DNA of 62,121 bases, from assembly GCF_003725735.1 (NCBI RefSeq), contig NZ_RJTM01000110.1:1-62121 (forward strand), written 5' to 3'. Every line of letters begins with the position of its first letter. Position 1 is the stretch's first letter. The notes beneath the pieces were generated by a model, which was not told where the DNA came from, ran no database searches, and saw only the letters and a list, made by a program, of their open reading frames with translations. The position numbers and the translations under genes are program-made. Shown here one piece after another: positions 26,832 through 36,922 of the stretch. Origin of the DNA: Sinomicrobium pectinilyticum (GTDB lineage Bacteria > Bacteroidota > Bacteroidia > Flavobacteriales > Flavobacteriaceae).

Positions 26832-28106
26832 ATGAACACAGAAGCACTCTACCAGGTATATCTGTCGTGCAACAAGGTTTGTACGGATACGCGGCAAATT
26901 GAAAAAGGAGATCTTTTTTTCGCCCTGAAGGGGGATCACTTTAACGGTAATGCTTTTGCCGCCCAGGCCCTGGAAAAAGGGGCTTCGTATGCCGTTATAG
27001 ACGAAAGCGATTACCATACGGGTGCAGGGACCATTGTTGTAGACAACGTTCTGCAAACACTCCAACTACTGGCGGGATTCCACAGAAAACAATTGGCCCT
27101 GCCCATTATTGCGCTTACCGGGAGCAACGGAAAAACAACCACAAAAGAACTGGTACATTCGGTACTTTCCAAAAAATTCCGCACTGTGGCTACCAGGGGC
27201 AACCTCAACAATCACATCGGAGTCCCCCTTACGCTTCTCTCGATGAATAAAGATACAGAGATGGGTATTGTGGAAATGGGGGCCAATCACCTCGGGGAAA
27301 TAGCTTTTCTCTGTTCCATTGCACAGCCCGATTATGGCTATATTACCAATTTCGGTAAAGCACACCTCGAAGGTTTCGGCAGTATGGAGGGGGTAATCCG
27401 GGGCAAGAGCGAACTTTACCGGCACCTGATGCAACAGGAGAAACTTGTCTTTTACAATGCCGGGGACACCGTACAACTGGAAAAACTGAAAGATTATCCG
27501 CATACCTTCGGATATGACACCGGGGGCAATGCGGATGTTCTCGTAAAATTTACGGAGGCTGCTCCTTTTGTCCATCTTCGATTCAAGGACCAGGATATAC
27601 ATTCCGGTCTTATCGGGCGCTATAACTTTAACAATATTGCAGCGGCAGTCACCATAGGGGCATACTTTGAGATTCCCGCCGGCGACATCAAGGCTGCAAT
27701 AGAAGATTATACGCCTTCCAATAACCGTTCGCAGGTCGTGGAAAAGAACGGCTGCAAAATTATACTGGATGCTTATAATGCCAACCCGAGTAGTATGCAA
27801 CTGGCCCTCGAAAATTTTACAGCACTCCCCTACCCGGATAAAGCGGTCATTCTCGGGGATATGTTCGAACTCGGTAACGAAGCGGCCACAGAGCACCAAC
27901 ACATAGTCGACCTGGTTTCCGGTTTCCCCGAAAACAGTGTTTTACTCGTAGGAGAAAACTTTTTCAAAACGAAATCCGCACATTCCAGATTCCGCGATTT
28001 CGAAGCATTGCAATCGCACATCCTGAAAAATGGCATTCCCGGAAAAACCTTGCTCATCAAAGGATCCCGGGGAATGGCCCTGGAAAGGGTACTGGATTTG
28101 TTATAA
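26832..28106 (+). CDS. murF: UDP-N-acetylmuramoyl-tripeptide--D-alanyl-D-alanine ligase
   Basis: Adds D-Ala-D-Ala to the UDP-MurNAc-tripeptide, the last cytoplasmic step of peptidoglycan precursor assembly. The 424-residue protein has the ATP-binding loop GSNGKTTTKE (about 97-106), then NNHIGVPLTLL, EMGANHLGEI, and the Mur central and C-terminal domain motifs FNNIAAAVTIG, YTPSNNRSQVV and DAYNANPSSM. Length is normal or slightly short. It is preceded by the gldJ terminator with almost no room for its own promoter. The gldJ-murF neighbourhood is common in Flavobacteriia. Essential, cytoplasmic. Confidence 0.94.
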   Translation: MNTEALYQVYLSCNKVCTDTRQIEKGDLFFALKGDHFNGNAFAAQALEKGASYAVIDESDYHTGAGTIVVDNVLQTLQLLAGFHRKQLALPIIALTGSNGKTTTKELVHSVLSKKFRTVATRGNLNNHIGVPLTLLSMNKDTEMGIVEMGANHLGEIAFLCSIAQPDYGYITNFGKAHLEGFGSMEGVIRGKSELYRHLMQQEKLVFYNAGDTVQLEKLKDYPHTFGYDTGGNADVLVKFTEAAPFVHLRFKDQDIHSGLIGRYNFNNIAAAVTIGAYFEIPAGDIKAAIEDYTPSNNRSQVVEKNGCKIILDAYNANPSSMQLALENFTALPYPDKAVILGDMFELGNEAATEHQHIVDLVSGFPENSVLLVGENFFKTKSAHSRFRDFEALQSHILKNGIPGKTLLIKGSRGMALERVLDLL

Positions 28107-28161
28107 AGGAGAGGCTCATCCTGCGCCTGGACAACCTCTCCCGGATTCCTGTGTCCACAAT

Positions 28162-30711
28162 CTAGACCTCCCTTCCCATAAAAGGATCTGTCCGGGAGTG
28201 TTTACCCGTTTCCACACGCCCGGCATACCGGCGTAAAAACTTCGTTTCGCCCTCTATGGCTACGGTAAAATCATACCACCCGTAACTTCCGGCCGCAGGT
28301 ACGATAATCCTTTCCGTACTGTTATTTTTAATACGCTGCCTGATCTCCGGGTTTTTATATGCCCGGTCCGTGACGGTAATACGGACCTCCTTCCCGGATC
28401 CGTTTGTCACTTCCAGCTCAACGTTCCCGGAAAGTTTTTTCAGGAACCTGCCTTTTTTCTCATAACGGCAACGAAGCGTTACCTCCGGATCTTCAGCGTC
28501 TCCCGAAAATTCCCTGTAGAAACCGTTAGGGCCGTAGACTCTCAGGTGATAACTTTCCTTTTCAAATCGATCCAGCGGCCAGGTATCCCCTATCATATCT
28601 CCGGCAACTACGGCATAAGGCCAGGCCTTAACATCCTCCATTGAGCGGGTTCCGTCCATATTTTCCTGCAGGTATCTTCCCGGAGCATATACGTGAAAAG
28701 GAGCTCCGGCAGCGTTATTCCCAAAGACCGTATCGCCTGCATGGAAGGATATCTCAAAAGACTTTCTGTCCCTTGTCAGTGCCCCGTCCACATAAAGTTC
28801 ATAGGGCAAAGCACAGGACTCCCTGGTGCCTTTCTCCTGTACGGGTATAAAAGGTATACCTGTCTCTCCCGTCCGCGCCTGTCTTATCTGGGTGGCAGAC
28901 AGCGGTGCAAAATTGGAAGGAGGCGCTTTAAACGAAGCATTATACACTTCTTCCATCAACCGATTGCGATCCACAAAATCGTCATAGTGGAAATCGGAAG
29001 TATCGTAGGGACGAAATGCGGAGGTAAGATCGCTGCATATTGCCCGCCGCCATGAACTGATATTACTTTCCCTGATGTTTTTTCCCGTTTTCTTGCTCAA
29101 CCACGTTTCCATTAGCATGAGTGTGGAAGTTATATCGCACACTTCGGAATTCACCCAGCCACCGCGTGTCCAGGGAGAAGCTACTATTAACGGCACCCTG
29201 TACCCGAGCCCCACGGGGCTCTCTCTCGCATTTTCGGGGTCCAGTCCTTCCTTCCGGAGTTCTTCTTCCATGGTAACGTACTCCTGTGAAGGGTCCAGTC
29301 CTTCGGAATATGCATTTTTATGTTTCGGATCGGGTGCAACAAAAGGAGGCACATGGTCAAAATACCCGTCATTCTCATCATAAGTGAGGATAAACACTGT
29401 TTTTTTCCACACCTCCGGGTTGTTGGTAAGAATGTCCAGCACTTCCGACACATACCAGGCACCGTACCAGGGAGCACTGGGATGGTCTGAAAATTTCTGA
29501 GGAGCCACAAGCCAGGAAACAGCAGGTAATTCCCCGTTGTTCACATCTTCCCGGAACTGGTGCAATATATCTCCTTTAGGCACTTTAATAGTGTGTTCTT
29601 CCCCGTTATCCGAATAGGTAATGGTCTCCGTCCGGTGATAGTCCGGATCTTTTATATTAGTCGTAAAAGCTTTTTTGTGCAGGTTTTTTTCATACTCCGG
29701 AAGTTTGTCAAAATTATCGGGATTCCATACCCTGAGTTCTTCCCTGATCTTTTCGAACTGGTTCTTTTTCTGTTCGAGTTTATTCCTGAGTTTCTGCACT
29801 TGCGATTTTGGCTGTTTCTTTACGGTTTTCTCCAATTCCGAGATCTCGCCCGGCAGTTCGTCCAGCCTTTTCTTCAAAAACCTTTGATGTCCTTCACTGT
29901 AACGGACATTAAACCGGGAGAACCATTCCAGGTTGTTATCCGTAAAGTTGGCAAGCAGGGATTCGTCTTCCCCTTCCAGTTCTGTTTGCAGGCTTATTTC
30001 ATTCTGATAAACCCGCCAGGATATACCGTTTTCTTCCAACCGCTCCGGGAAAGTCTTCCAATCCGCTTCACGGTTGTAATACACTTCCGAATTTCGGACG
30101 TTGGGTGAAGCCGAAGGAGATGCCTTATGGGTTCCGCTCCAAAAGAACAGACGATTGGTGGTCGTTCCTGTCAGGGAAGAACAAAAATGCTGGTCGAAAA
30201 CGGTAAATGCATCTGCAAAAGCGTAATAAAAAGGAATATCTTCCCGATTGTAATATCCCAGAGTAAAAGGGATATCCTTATATGCTTTTCTCCCGGTTTG
30301 TTTTGCCGTAAGCCATCTGTCGTATTTTCCGCCGTTGCGCGCATCCACCTGGTTTTCCCACGAATGGGGAAGATCTCCCATCCAGGTTGCTTTGGTCTCC
30401 CGCATATTGAGGCGAAAGGGCACATAGGTCTGTCCTTTGTCGTTACTTTGCAGCCATACCGGGTTTTTATCGGGTAGTGTAATTGCCCTGGGATCGTTAT
30501 AGCCCCTTACACCCTTCAACGTCCCGAAACAATGATCAAAAGAGCGATTTTCCTGCATAAGCAATACGATGTGCTCCGCATCTTCAAAAGAAGTCCCCTC
30601 ATCGGGGTTAATAGCCAATGCTTTTTGGATGGATGGCGGGAATGCCATAGTAACGCCCATACCTCCGGTGAGCAAAGCCGTCTTTTTTAAAAAATCTCTT
30701 CTGGTATCCAT
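28162..30711 (-). CDS. plcC: Phosphocholine-specific phospholipase C
   Basis: Hydrolyses phosphatidylcholine or sphingomyelin to phosphocholine plus diacylglycerol or ceramide, outside the cytoplasm. The 849-residue protein opens with a Tat signal (TRRDFLKK, then TALLTGGMGVTMAF). Catalytic blocks of the PLC/acid phosphatase family are seen: MQENRSFDHCFG (Glu54, Asn55), DQHFCSSLTGTTTNRLFFWSG, and LTYDENDGYFDHVPP (Asp445-Asp448). A charged coiled-coil insert spans about 286-328. Two C-terminal DUF756-type domains follow (about 650-849). It lies 88 bp after a susD-like gene at the end of an ECF/FecR operon, which links phospholipid cleavage to outer-membrane import. The symbol is the family name and does not prove function. 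Confidence 0.9.
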   Translation of the reverse strand: MDTRRDFLKKTALLTGGMGVTMAFPPSIQKALAINPDEGTSFEDAEHIVLLMQENRSFDHCFGTLKGVRGYNDPRAITLPDKNPVWLQSNDKGQTYVPFRLNMRETKATWMGDLPHSWENQVDARNGGKYDRWLTAKQTGRKAYKDIPFTLGYYNREDIPFYYAFADAFTVFDQHFCSSLTGTTTNRLFFWSGTHKASPSASPNVRNSEVYYNREADWKTFPERLEENGISWRVYQNEISLQTELEGEDESLLANFTDNNLEWFSRFNVRYSEGHQRFLKKRLDELPGEISELEKTVKKQPKSQVQKLRNKLEQKKNQFEKIREELRVWNPDNFDKLPEYEKNLHKKAFTTNIKDPDYHRTETITYSDNGEEHTIKVPKGDILHQFREDVNNGELPAVSWLVAPQKFSDHPSAPWYGAWYVSEVLDILTNNPEVWKKTVFILTYDENDGYFDHVPPFVAPDPKHKNAYSEGLDPSQEYVTMEEELRKEGLDPENARESPVGLGYRVPLIVASPWTRGGWVNSEVCDITSTLMLMETWLSKKTGKNIRESNISSWRRAICSDLTSAFRPYDTSDFHYDDFVDRNRLMEEVYNASFKAPPSNFAPLSATQIRQARTGETGIPFIPVQEKGTRESCALPYELYVDGALTRDRKSFEISFHAGDTVFGNNAAGAPFHVYAPGRYLQENMDGTRSMEDVKAWPYAVVAGDMIGDTWPLDRFEKESYHLRVYGPNGFYREFSGDAEDPEVTLRCRYEKKGRFLKKLSGNVELEVTNGSGKEVRITVTDRAYKNPEIRQRIKNNSTERIIVPAAGSYGWYDFTVAIEGETKFLRRYAGRVETGKHSRTDPFMGREV

Positions 30712-30730
30712 TTACTGTTATTTTGGATTG

Positions 30731-30790
30731 GAAAAGTCCCGGGAGCAGGGATGCTCATATAATGATTCACATCAAACTCCGGGACTTTTC
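30731..30790 (-). terminator. Long-stem hairpin between susD and phospholipase genes
   Basis: GAAAAGTCCCGG (30731-30742) and CCGGGACTTTTC (30779-30790) give a perfect 12-bp stem with a 36-nt loop, between the susD-like stop and the phospholipase start. On the minus strand no T-tract follows, so it may stabilise or process the upstream mRNA rather than terminate. On the plus strand it ends in eight T and would stop antisense transcription coming from murF. Confidence 0.5.
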
Positions 30791-30799
30791 TTTTTTTTA

Positions 30800-32371
30800 C
30801 TATTTCAGAATCCACATCAGTTCATTGACATTATCGTTGCCGTTATACTGACGGTTTATGGCCTCATTCACATTCTCGCCGTTGTAATTCAGCTCCTCCT
30901 GCGGATACATCCAGCGTACGGGTAATTTATCCGAAGGGATATTTTCATTAGATTCCGGGTTTACCGGAAACTCCGGGAATCCTGTCCTCCGGTTTTCAAA
31001 AAATGCTTCCAACGGTGCCTGTAGAAAGGTACAAATATATTTTTGGGTAATGATCTGTTTTAACTTTTCTTCGGTAGTGGCAGCGAACTGTACCGCAGGG
31101 GTGTTTGTATAATAATTTTCTATATATCCTTCGTCCATTATCCGGTTGTGATGAAAGGGCGGCTCATCGGAATTCGGATTTCCGGGGGTGTTGTCCGCCA
31201 CAAAATACATCGCCGATCTAATTCCGTCTATATAATAACTTTCTCCACTTCCGGAAATCCACCCTCTAACGGCAGCCTCGGCCAGTATAAATTGTACCTG
31301 GGCATAGCTGAGAATAAATACGGGCTCTCCGGCAGGTATATATTTATACCTGTTGTTAATGTCGGAATAATTTTTAGAAGCATGGATATCCTGCATCTCC
31401 GCATACACCAGCGAAGGGTCTGTTCCCTTATACGCCTCAAAATCGGAGATTTCCGCACCTGCTTCTATAAGAACGGGAGAAGGTTCTGTATAATAGAACA
31501 AACGATAATCTTCCAGTGATTTGAGATTATCGATCAGCAAATCGGATACCATAGGATATATCATAAATTGATTTCCGAGTTCGTTAAAGGGATACATCTG
31601 GTTCTGGTTCGCCGAAAACACAAGCGCAAAATTATCTTCATTTCCTTCGAATACCGGGCGGTTATTTACAATATCGTTAAATCGTTCCGTCACTTTAAGG
31701 TCAGTATCACTTGTTTTTTTATACAGGTTAATCAATACTTTCAGCGCAAAGGAATTTACCATCTTCCGCCATTTCCCGGGATCTCCGTTATAGATCATAT
31801 CCCCGTCAAAAACACCACCGTCCTTAAAAAGCCTGTCTGCTTCATCGAGTTCATTCAGAATATTCAGAAATACCTCTTTTTGTGTATCGTATTCCGGTCT
31901 CAGGTTGTTTTCACGCTCTCCCTGAAGAGCATTACTGTAAGGAATGTCGCCTACCCGCATGGTAAGATCAAAAAAGGTGTAGGCCCGTATAAAGTGGCCG
32001 AGTCCTTTATATGAATTTTTAATAGCCTGGTCCATACCTTCTATAGACTCTGCATATCCCACCATTTTTTCCACATTGACCAATCTGGTCATTTTATCGA
32101 AATCGGTCCGTTCGAAATCGTTGTACTGCTCTCCCTGGGGAAATTCGCTCCACAAGATATATTTGCTTACCAGATGCGGACTCATGAATGATTTTTGGGA
32201 ACTGTAATCATTTTTGGTAATATTGAGTATGAGTCCTGCCGCCAGTGTTTCGGGGCTCCCGGATGTTATGCCGTCCGGATTGGTATTTAATTCGTTAAAG
32301 TCCGTACATGCTGTAAAAGCCATTGCCGTTACAAAATATATTGCCAAACGTTTTATAGAGATTTTTTTCAT
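30800..32371 (-). CDS. SusD/RagB-family nutrient-binding lipoprotein
   Basis: A 523-residue surface lipoprotein and partner of the SusC-type transporter encoded 4 bp upstream. The signal peptide ends in lipobox AFTAC (about residue 21), followed by TDFNELNTNPDG, typical of the SusD-like_2 branch. Helical TPR-like regions include SYKGLGHFIRAYTFFDLTMR and ILSYAQVQFILAEAAVRGW. With a phospholipase C next in the operon, the ligand may be a lipid head-group product or phospholipid itself rather than a glycan. That is inference from context only. It is a distant paralogue of the SusD at 3749. Confidence 0.92.
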   Translation of the reverse strand: MKKISIKRLAIYFVTAMAFTACTDFNELNTNPDGITSGSPETLAAGLILNITKNDYSSQKSFMSPHLVSKYILWSEFPQGEQYNDFERTDFDKMTRLVNVEKMVGYAESIEGMDQAIKNSYKGLGHFIRAYTFFDLTMRVGDIPYSNALQGERENNLRPEYDTQKEVFLNILNELDEADRLFKDGGVFDGDMIYNGDPGKWRKMVNSFALKVLINLYKKTSDTDLKVTERFNDIVNNRPVFEGNEDNFALVFSANQNQMYPFNELGNQFMIYPMVSDLLIDNLKSLEDYRLFYYTEPSPVLIEAGAEISDFEAYKGTDPSLVYAEMQDIHASKNYSDINNRYKYIPAGEPVFILSYAQVQFILAEAAVRGWISGSGESYYIDGIRSAMYFVADNTPGNPNSDEPPFHHNRIMDEGYIENYYTNTPAVQFAATTEEKLKQIITQKYICTFLQAPLEAFFENRRTGFPEFPVNPESNENIPSDKLPVRWMYPQEELNYNGENVNEAINRQYNGNDNVNELMWILK

Positions 32372-32375
32372 GATC

Positions 32376-35300
32376 TTATTGTTTAGAATTATCCGGATGT
32401 CCTATATGCAGGTTAATGTTTATTCCCACGAATCGCTGTGAGGGTGAGGTGAGATCGCTGTCCGAGTTAAAGTCAGGATCGGCAAAACGGAAATCCTTGG
32501 CCCACAGGAAAACGTTCTGGGCTGTAAGCGATATCCGGGCACGGCTGAGTCCCCATCTCTCACTTACGGATTTCGGAAGCGTATATCCTATGGCAATTTC
32601 TCTCAGTTTTACAAAAGTGGCATCGGTAACCCCGAAGGTACCGTCTCCATACCTCCTGGCATATGTTTCGTAGGAAACCTTGGTTTCATTGGGCTGATAT
32701 GTACGGGTATCTTCTATAATACGGCCGTACTGATCGTAGGTCACCGATCCGGAAGCTACCTGAACGCCGTTACCTACATAGGAAATATTTCCATTAACCA
32801 CCTCGTCATAACGCCACTTGTTGTCACTGTCAGGATGCGCCCCCGTATCCCACATTTTATAAGAAGAATAATTGTTGAGCAATCCGCCTACCCGGCCGTC
32901 GAAGCTCAGGTGGAAATCAAAATCTTTCCAGGTAAACGAATTGGTAAAGCCCCATATGAAATCCGGATCGGAATGCCCGAATAACGAAGTGTAGTCGCTC
33001 CGTACGGGAAGTCCTCCCGAATTGTGGATGACATTGCCCTGCGGATCGTACAACCACTCCCGCCCGGTATAATTATCCACACGTCCCCCGGGCCTGGTCC
33101 ATAAATTATCCGGTGAATACACCGGGTCCAGGTCTTTATAATACTGGTGTGTCTTAGCCCAGTTCACTGCTACATCCCAGCTAAAGTCCTCTTTTTTTAT
33201 GATCCCGGCATTCAATGTTACCTCTACTCCCCGTCGTACCCGGGTCTCATCGGTATTTACCAGGATGGAAGTAAAGCCGGAAGATGCCGGAATAGTGGCA
33301 TAGATCTGGCGATCGTAATTATAAATGTTGTAATAGGCCACGTCCAGGCTAAGCCTGTTACCGAACAGGTAAGCCGCTGTACCGATTTCCCAGGTTCTGC
33401 TCACCTCCGGCAACACATCCTCATCGTTGCGGATGGTATTCGTATACGATGCTGTGTTGTAGGTATCCCAGGCCCCGATTCCAAGATCATAATTTACATT
33501 GGTAGCATATACTCCGAGATCCTTTTTGGAAACCGTCCAGGAGCCCCTTACCTTCCAGAGATCCGTCCATTCGGGAAGTTCTGCAAGTTCATTTATCAAT
33601 ACACTTCCGGCTACCGACGGGTAAAAGAATGATCTTGTGGACGAAGGCAGAGACGAACTCCAGTCGTTACGCCCCGTGACATCAATAAAAACGGCATCAT
33701 TCCATGCAAAAGAGGCCAAACCGAAAAGACTATTCACCTGCTTCCGGGTCCGGGAAGTATAAACATCGGGCCTTTCTACGGAATTGTTCAGGGAATATAT
33801 CCCCGGGACCACAAGTCCATTCCTGGTTACACTTCTTAAAGACTGGTCTTCCCACTTATACATGGAGGCACCTGCAGTAAGATCGATATCAAAATCTCCT
33901 GTTATTTTCTTTTTACTGTAATTAAAAAGCAAATCGGTGTTCAGACTATACCCCCTGTTCTGGCCCTGGCTGAACATACCGTTGGCATGCCACCCTCTTG
34001 TAGAAAAAATTCCCGGCGGGTTTCTCCGCGTTGTTTCGTCAGAATAGAAATCGTACCCGACCCTGGCAGTAATTTTGGCATTTGTAAACGCCTTGTATGT
34101 GGAAGTAAGATTTATATTGGTCATATTCCGCTCCACTCCATTAAGTTTCTCATAAGCAATCAGGTACGGGTTATCATACCAGGCCTTATAATGCCAGTTC
34201 TGTTGCTGATTGGGGACCACCCAGTAATCCCGGTATTTCTTCAGATCGTATTCCGGTCCGGTCCACATCAATATCTGGTAAATAAACCCCTGATCACCAT
34301 AACCTGCCCCGGTGGTCTGCGGTGCGGTACTCCTGTTATAGCCCACATTACCCTGTAATTCGAAATCATCGCCCAATTTCAGCTTCCCGACAATATTCAT
34401 ATTCAAACGGTTCAGGCGAAGGTTGGGATATTGCCCTTTATTATATACGTGAGTAAGGGAGGTTCGTACAGATCCTATCTCACCCGAACGTGCAAAACTT
34501 ATATTGTTATTGGCAATAAAGCCGGGTTCCAGAAAGTTTTTGAAATTGTTCTTTCCGCGGGAGGTAAGTTCCATAACTTCCATCTGCTTGGTCTCCGGGT
34601 TCCACTGTTCTTCCATAATACCCATATCGAGTTTATTACCCCAAACATAGTCTATGGAATTATAGGCCCCACCTATACCCGCACTGTAAGAGTGCTGTAC
34701 CCTGGGCAGCGCCAGGTATCCTGCAAAAATCATGTTATTACTGTTTACGGTGATACCGTTTCCTCCGCTTTTTGTAGTAATGATGATGGCTCCCCCGCTT
34801 CCTCTTGACCCGTACAATGCAGACGCCGTGGCACCTTTAAGTACGTCCATGCTCTCTATGTCATCCGGGGCTATTTCCCGAAGCGACATATTACCATAAG
34901 GCACACCGTCTACAACCAGCAAGGGATTGCTGCTGCCTCCCCGAAGACGTATGTCCGGGGCCTGGTCAAACTCCGTGCTATTCTGTATCCATAGCCCGGC
35001 AACTTTACCGGTAAGGGAAGTGGCGACATCTACTCCCTTTACTTCCTGTACGGCATCCCCGCTGACCCTTTGCACGGAGTACCCGAGTTTTTTCTCTTCC
35101 CTTTTTATACCAAGTGCAGTAACTACCACATTGTCCAATTGCTGTATGTCTTCTTTCATTACCACATTTATGACAGTACGGGACCCCACCGTTTCCTCCA
35201 CCCTGCCAAAGCCGAGATAACTATAGACCAGTATGCTTTCTGTTCCCGGCACTTCGAGTTCGTAATTTCCATCGGCATCGGTCATGGTTCCCTGGGTTCC

Positions 35301-35774
35301 GCCCTTGACATACACCGACACACCGGGTAGCGGAAAACCATCGCCAGCCGAAATTACCTGTCCTGCTACGTTTATTCCGGCCTGTGCGGTCCCTGCACTT
35401 TTTTCGGGCTTCACATTTACACTGATTACTTTATCTACCAGTTTAAACCTCAAATCCGCAAAAACGGAAATTTCCTCCAGTAACTTTTCCAGGGAGATCC
35501 TTTTCCGGCTAACGGAAACCTCTTTGCTGTCGTTCACTATCTTTTTATCATAAAAGAAACGGAATTCGGTATGTGATTCGACAAACCTGAAGAGTTTCTC
35601 CAGTGACATATTCCGTTCATCCAGGTTCAAATAGACTTTGCCCGGATCCAGGCTGACCTGGACCTTATCAATGTTATCGTTCACAGCATAGGCCCCGAAA
35701 AACCGGAGCAGCAGTAAAAAGACATACATCCAGCCCCGGTGAAAGGAGGCGGACCGTTTGGTTCTGTTTTTCAT
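32376..35774 (-). CDS. SusC/RagA TonB-dependent transporter with STN signalling domain
   Basis: A 1132-residue outer-membrane transporter. After a signal segment (about 14-31) comes an STN (secretin/TonB short N-terminal) domain at about 50-120, with MSLEKLFRFVESHTEFRF and KLVDKVISVNVKPE. Then follow a carboxypeptidase-regulatory-like domain (VAGQVISAGDGFPLPGVSV), a plug (DIRLRGGSSNPLLVVDGVP) and the barrel. STN domains contact FecR anti-sigma factors, and a FecR gene ends just 20 bp upstream, so this transporter should both import and signal. The start is supported by the short gap and the basic N-terminus MKNRTKRSASF. The SusD partner follows after 4 bp. The cargo is unknown, probably linked to phospholipid breakdown. 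Confidence 0.94.
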   Translation of the reverse strand: MKNRTKRSASFHRGWMYVFLLLLRFFGAYAVNDNIDKVQVSLDPGKVYLNLDERNMSLEKLFRFVESHTEFRFFYDKKIVNDSKEVSVSRKRISLEKLLEEISVFADLRFKLVDKVISVNVKPEKSAGTAQAGINVAGQVISAGDGFPLPGVSVYVKGGTQGTMTDADGNYELEVPGTESILVYSYLGFGRVEETVGSRTVINVVMKEDIQQLDNVVVTALGIKREEKKLGYSVQRVSGDAVQEVKGVDVATSLTGKVAGLWIQNSTEFDQAPDIRLRGGSSNPLLVVDGVPYGNMSLREIAPDDIESMDVLKGATASALYGSRGSGGAIIITTKSGGNGITVNSNNMIFAGYLALPRVQHSYSAGIGGAYNSIDYVWGNKLDMGIMEEQWNPETKQMEVMELTSRGKNNFKNFLEPGFIANNNISFARSGEIGSVRTSLTHVYNKGQYPNLRLNRLNMNIVGKLKLGDDFELQGNVGYNRSTAPQTTGAGYGDQGFIYQILMWTGPEYDLKKYRDYWVVPNQQQNWHYKAWYDNPYLIAYEKLNGVERNMTNINLTSTYKAFTNAKITARVGYDFYSDETTRRNPPGIFSTRGWHANGMFSQGQNRGYSLNTDLLFNYSKKKITGDFDIDLTAGASMYKWEDQSLRSVTRNGLVVPGIYSLNNSVERPDVYTSRTRKQVNSLFGLASFAWNDAVFIDVTGRNDWSSSLPSSTRSFFYPSVAGSVLINELAELPEWTDLWKVRGSWTVSKKDLGVYATNVNYDLGIGAWDTYNTASYTNTIRNDEDVLPEVSRTWEIGTAAYLFGNRLSLDVAYYNIYNYDRQIYATIPASSGFTSILVNTDETRVRRGVEVTLNAGIIKKEDFSWDVAVNWAKTHQYYKDLDPVYSPDNLWTRPGGRVDNYTGREWLYDPQGNVIHNSGGLPVRSDYTSLFGHSDPDFIWGFTNSFTWKDFDFHLSFDGRVGGLLNNYSSYKMWDTGAHPDSDNKWRYDEVVNGNISYVGNGVQVASGSVTYDQYGRIIEDTRTYQPNETKVSYETYARRYGDGTFGVTDATFVKLREIAIGYTLPKSVSERWGLSRARISLTAQNVFLWAKDFRFADPDFNSDSDLTSPSQRFVGININLHIGHPDNSKQ

Positions 35775-35794
35775 TGTTAATTTGGTTTAGTTAA

Positions 35795-36856
35795 TTAGTT
35801 ATTATCCGGTTCACTGTTTTCATAAATTAGTACTTCTTTATCGCGAATAGTGTAAGAGACACCCGAAGTGAATTCCAGGCTTTCCATAACAGTTTCCAGG
35901 CTCTTGTGCCTGAAACTCCCGCTAATTTCCCAATGTTTACCGTCAAGCCCTTCTGTAGTTATGTTCACGTCATACCATCTCTCTGTTTTTCGGATAAACT
36001 CTTCCATATCCGTATCCCGGAAGACCAGGATTCCTTCTTTCCATCCGAATTCCTCCTCGAAGTTGAAAGCCGATATATGTGATTGTCCGAAATTGTTCTT
36101 CACCGTAAGTTTTTCTCCGGGAGAAAGGAGAAAAGATGCTTCCGGACCGGACGCAGAGGTTACCGACACCGATCCGCGTTCCAGGGCAATGTTTATTTCC
36201 TCTCCTTCATATGCTTTGACATTAAAGGCCGTTCCATGCACCCTGGTGCGTATGTCACCGCACTGTACTATGAAGCGTTTTGTAGTATCGTGTTGGACAT
36301 CGAAATAAGCTTCTCCTGTGAGGGATACCTCCCTGGTGTTTCCGGAAAATTGCTGCGGGTAGCTCAGGCTGCTTCCGGCGTTCAGGACCACCCGTGAATT
36401 ATCGGGAAGGTAAAAGCTCATTTTTTGCCCGTGGGGATTGTGCTTGGTGACAAGGGCTACTTCAGCAACGCCCTCTTCCGCTCCCGGAAATAATCCTGTT
36501 TTATAGAATAGTGTAACTGTCAGGAACAGGAATAAAACGGCTGCCGCTGCACGGAAAAGCATTGTTTGTGAAGGGAATATTCTCCGGATACCACCGGCCT
36601 TTTCACGGGAAAGTGCCGGTATTCCCAGAAGAATATTATCGAATACTTCCTTTTTCCGTTTCCCTGTATCACCGGGCTCCCCGAAATCTATCCCCAGTAC
36701 TATTGCCCTGGCTGCATAGAAATTATCCTTTGCCTCAGGATGATCTTCCAGCCACCGGCTCCAGAAATATTCGCCGGGCTCCGAAGGATTTTTTACCCAG
36801 TTTATAAAAGTGGGGTCGGATAAAAAAAAGCTTATATCGTATTTATCATTCTTCAA
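35795..36856 (-). CDS. FecR family anti-sigma factor (DUF4974)
   Basis: A 353-residue single-pass inner-membrane regulator. The cytoplasmic N-terminus (about 1-90) would hold the ECF sigma factor. One membrane helix is at about 97-117 (AAAAVLFLFLTVTLFYKTGLF). The periplasmic FecR domain (about 130-235) contains YLPDNSRVVLNAGSSLSYP, and a DUF4974 domain at the C-terminus (FRDTDMEEFIRKTERWYDVN) would receive the signal from the STN domain of the SusC encoded next. It lies 66 bp after the sigma gene. This is the standard Bacteroidota trans-envelope signalling cascade. Confidence 0.92.
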   Translation of the reverse strand: MKNDKYDISFFLSDPTFINWVKNPSEPGEYFWSRWLEDHPEAKDNFYAARAIVLGIDFGEPGDTGKRKKEVFDNILLGIPALSREKAGGIRRIFPSQTMLFRAAAAVLFLFLTVTLFYKTGLFPGAEEGVAEVALVTKHNPHGQKMSFYLPDNSRVVLNAGSSLSYPQQFSGNTREVSLTGEAYFDVQHDTTKRFIVQCGDIRTRVHGTAFNVKAYEGEEINIALERGSVSVTSASGPEASFLLSPGEKLTVKNNFGQSHISAFNFEEEFGWKEGILVFRDTDMEEFIRKTERWYDVNITTEGLDGKHWEISGSFRHKSLETVMESLEFTSGVSYTIRDKEVLIYENSEPDNN

Positions 36857-36922
36857 TATTTCTCATCTTTATCTCATAGACAAGAAAAACCTCAAAATGA
36901 CATCGGTTTCTGAAGAAAAAAT

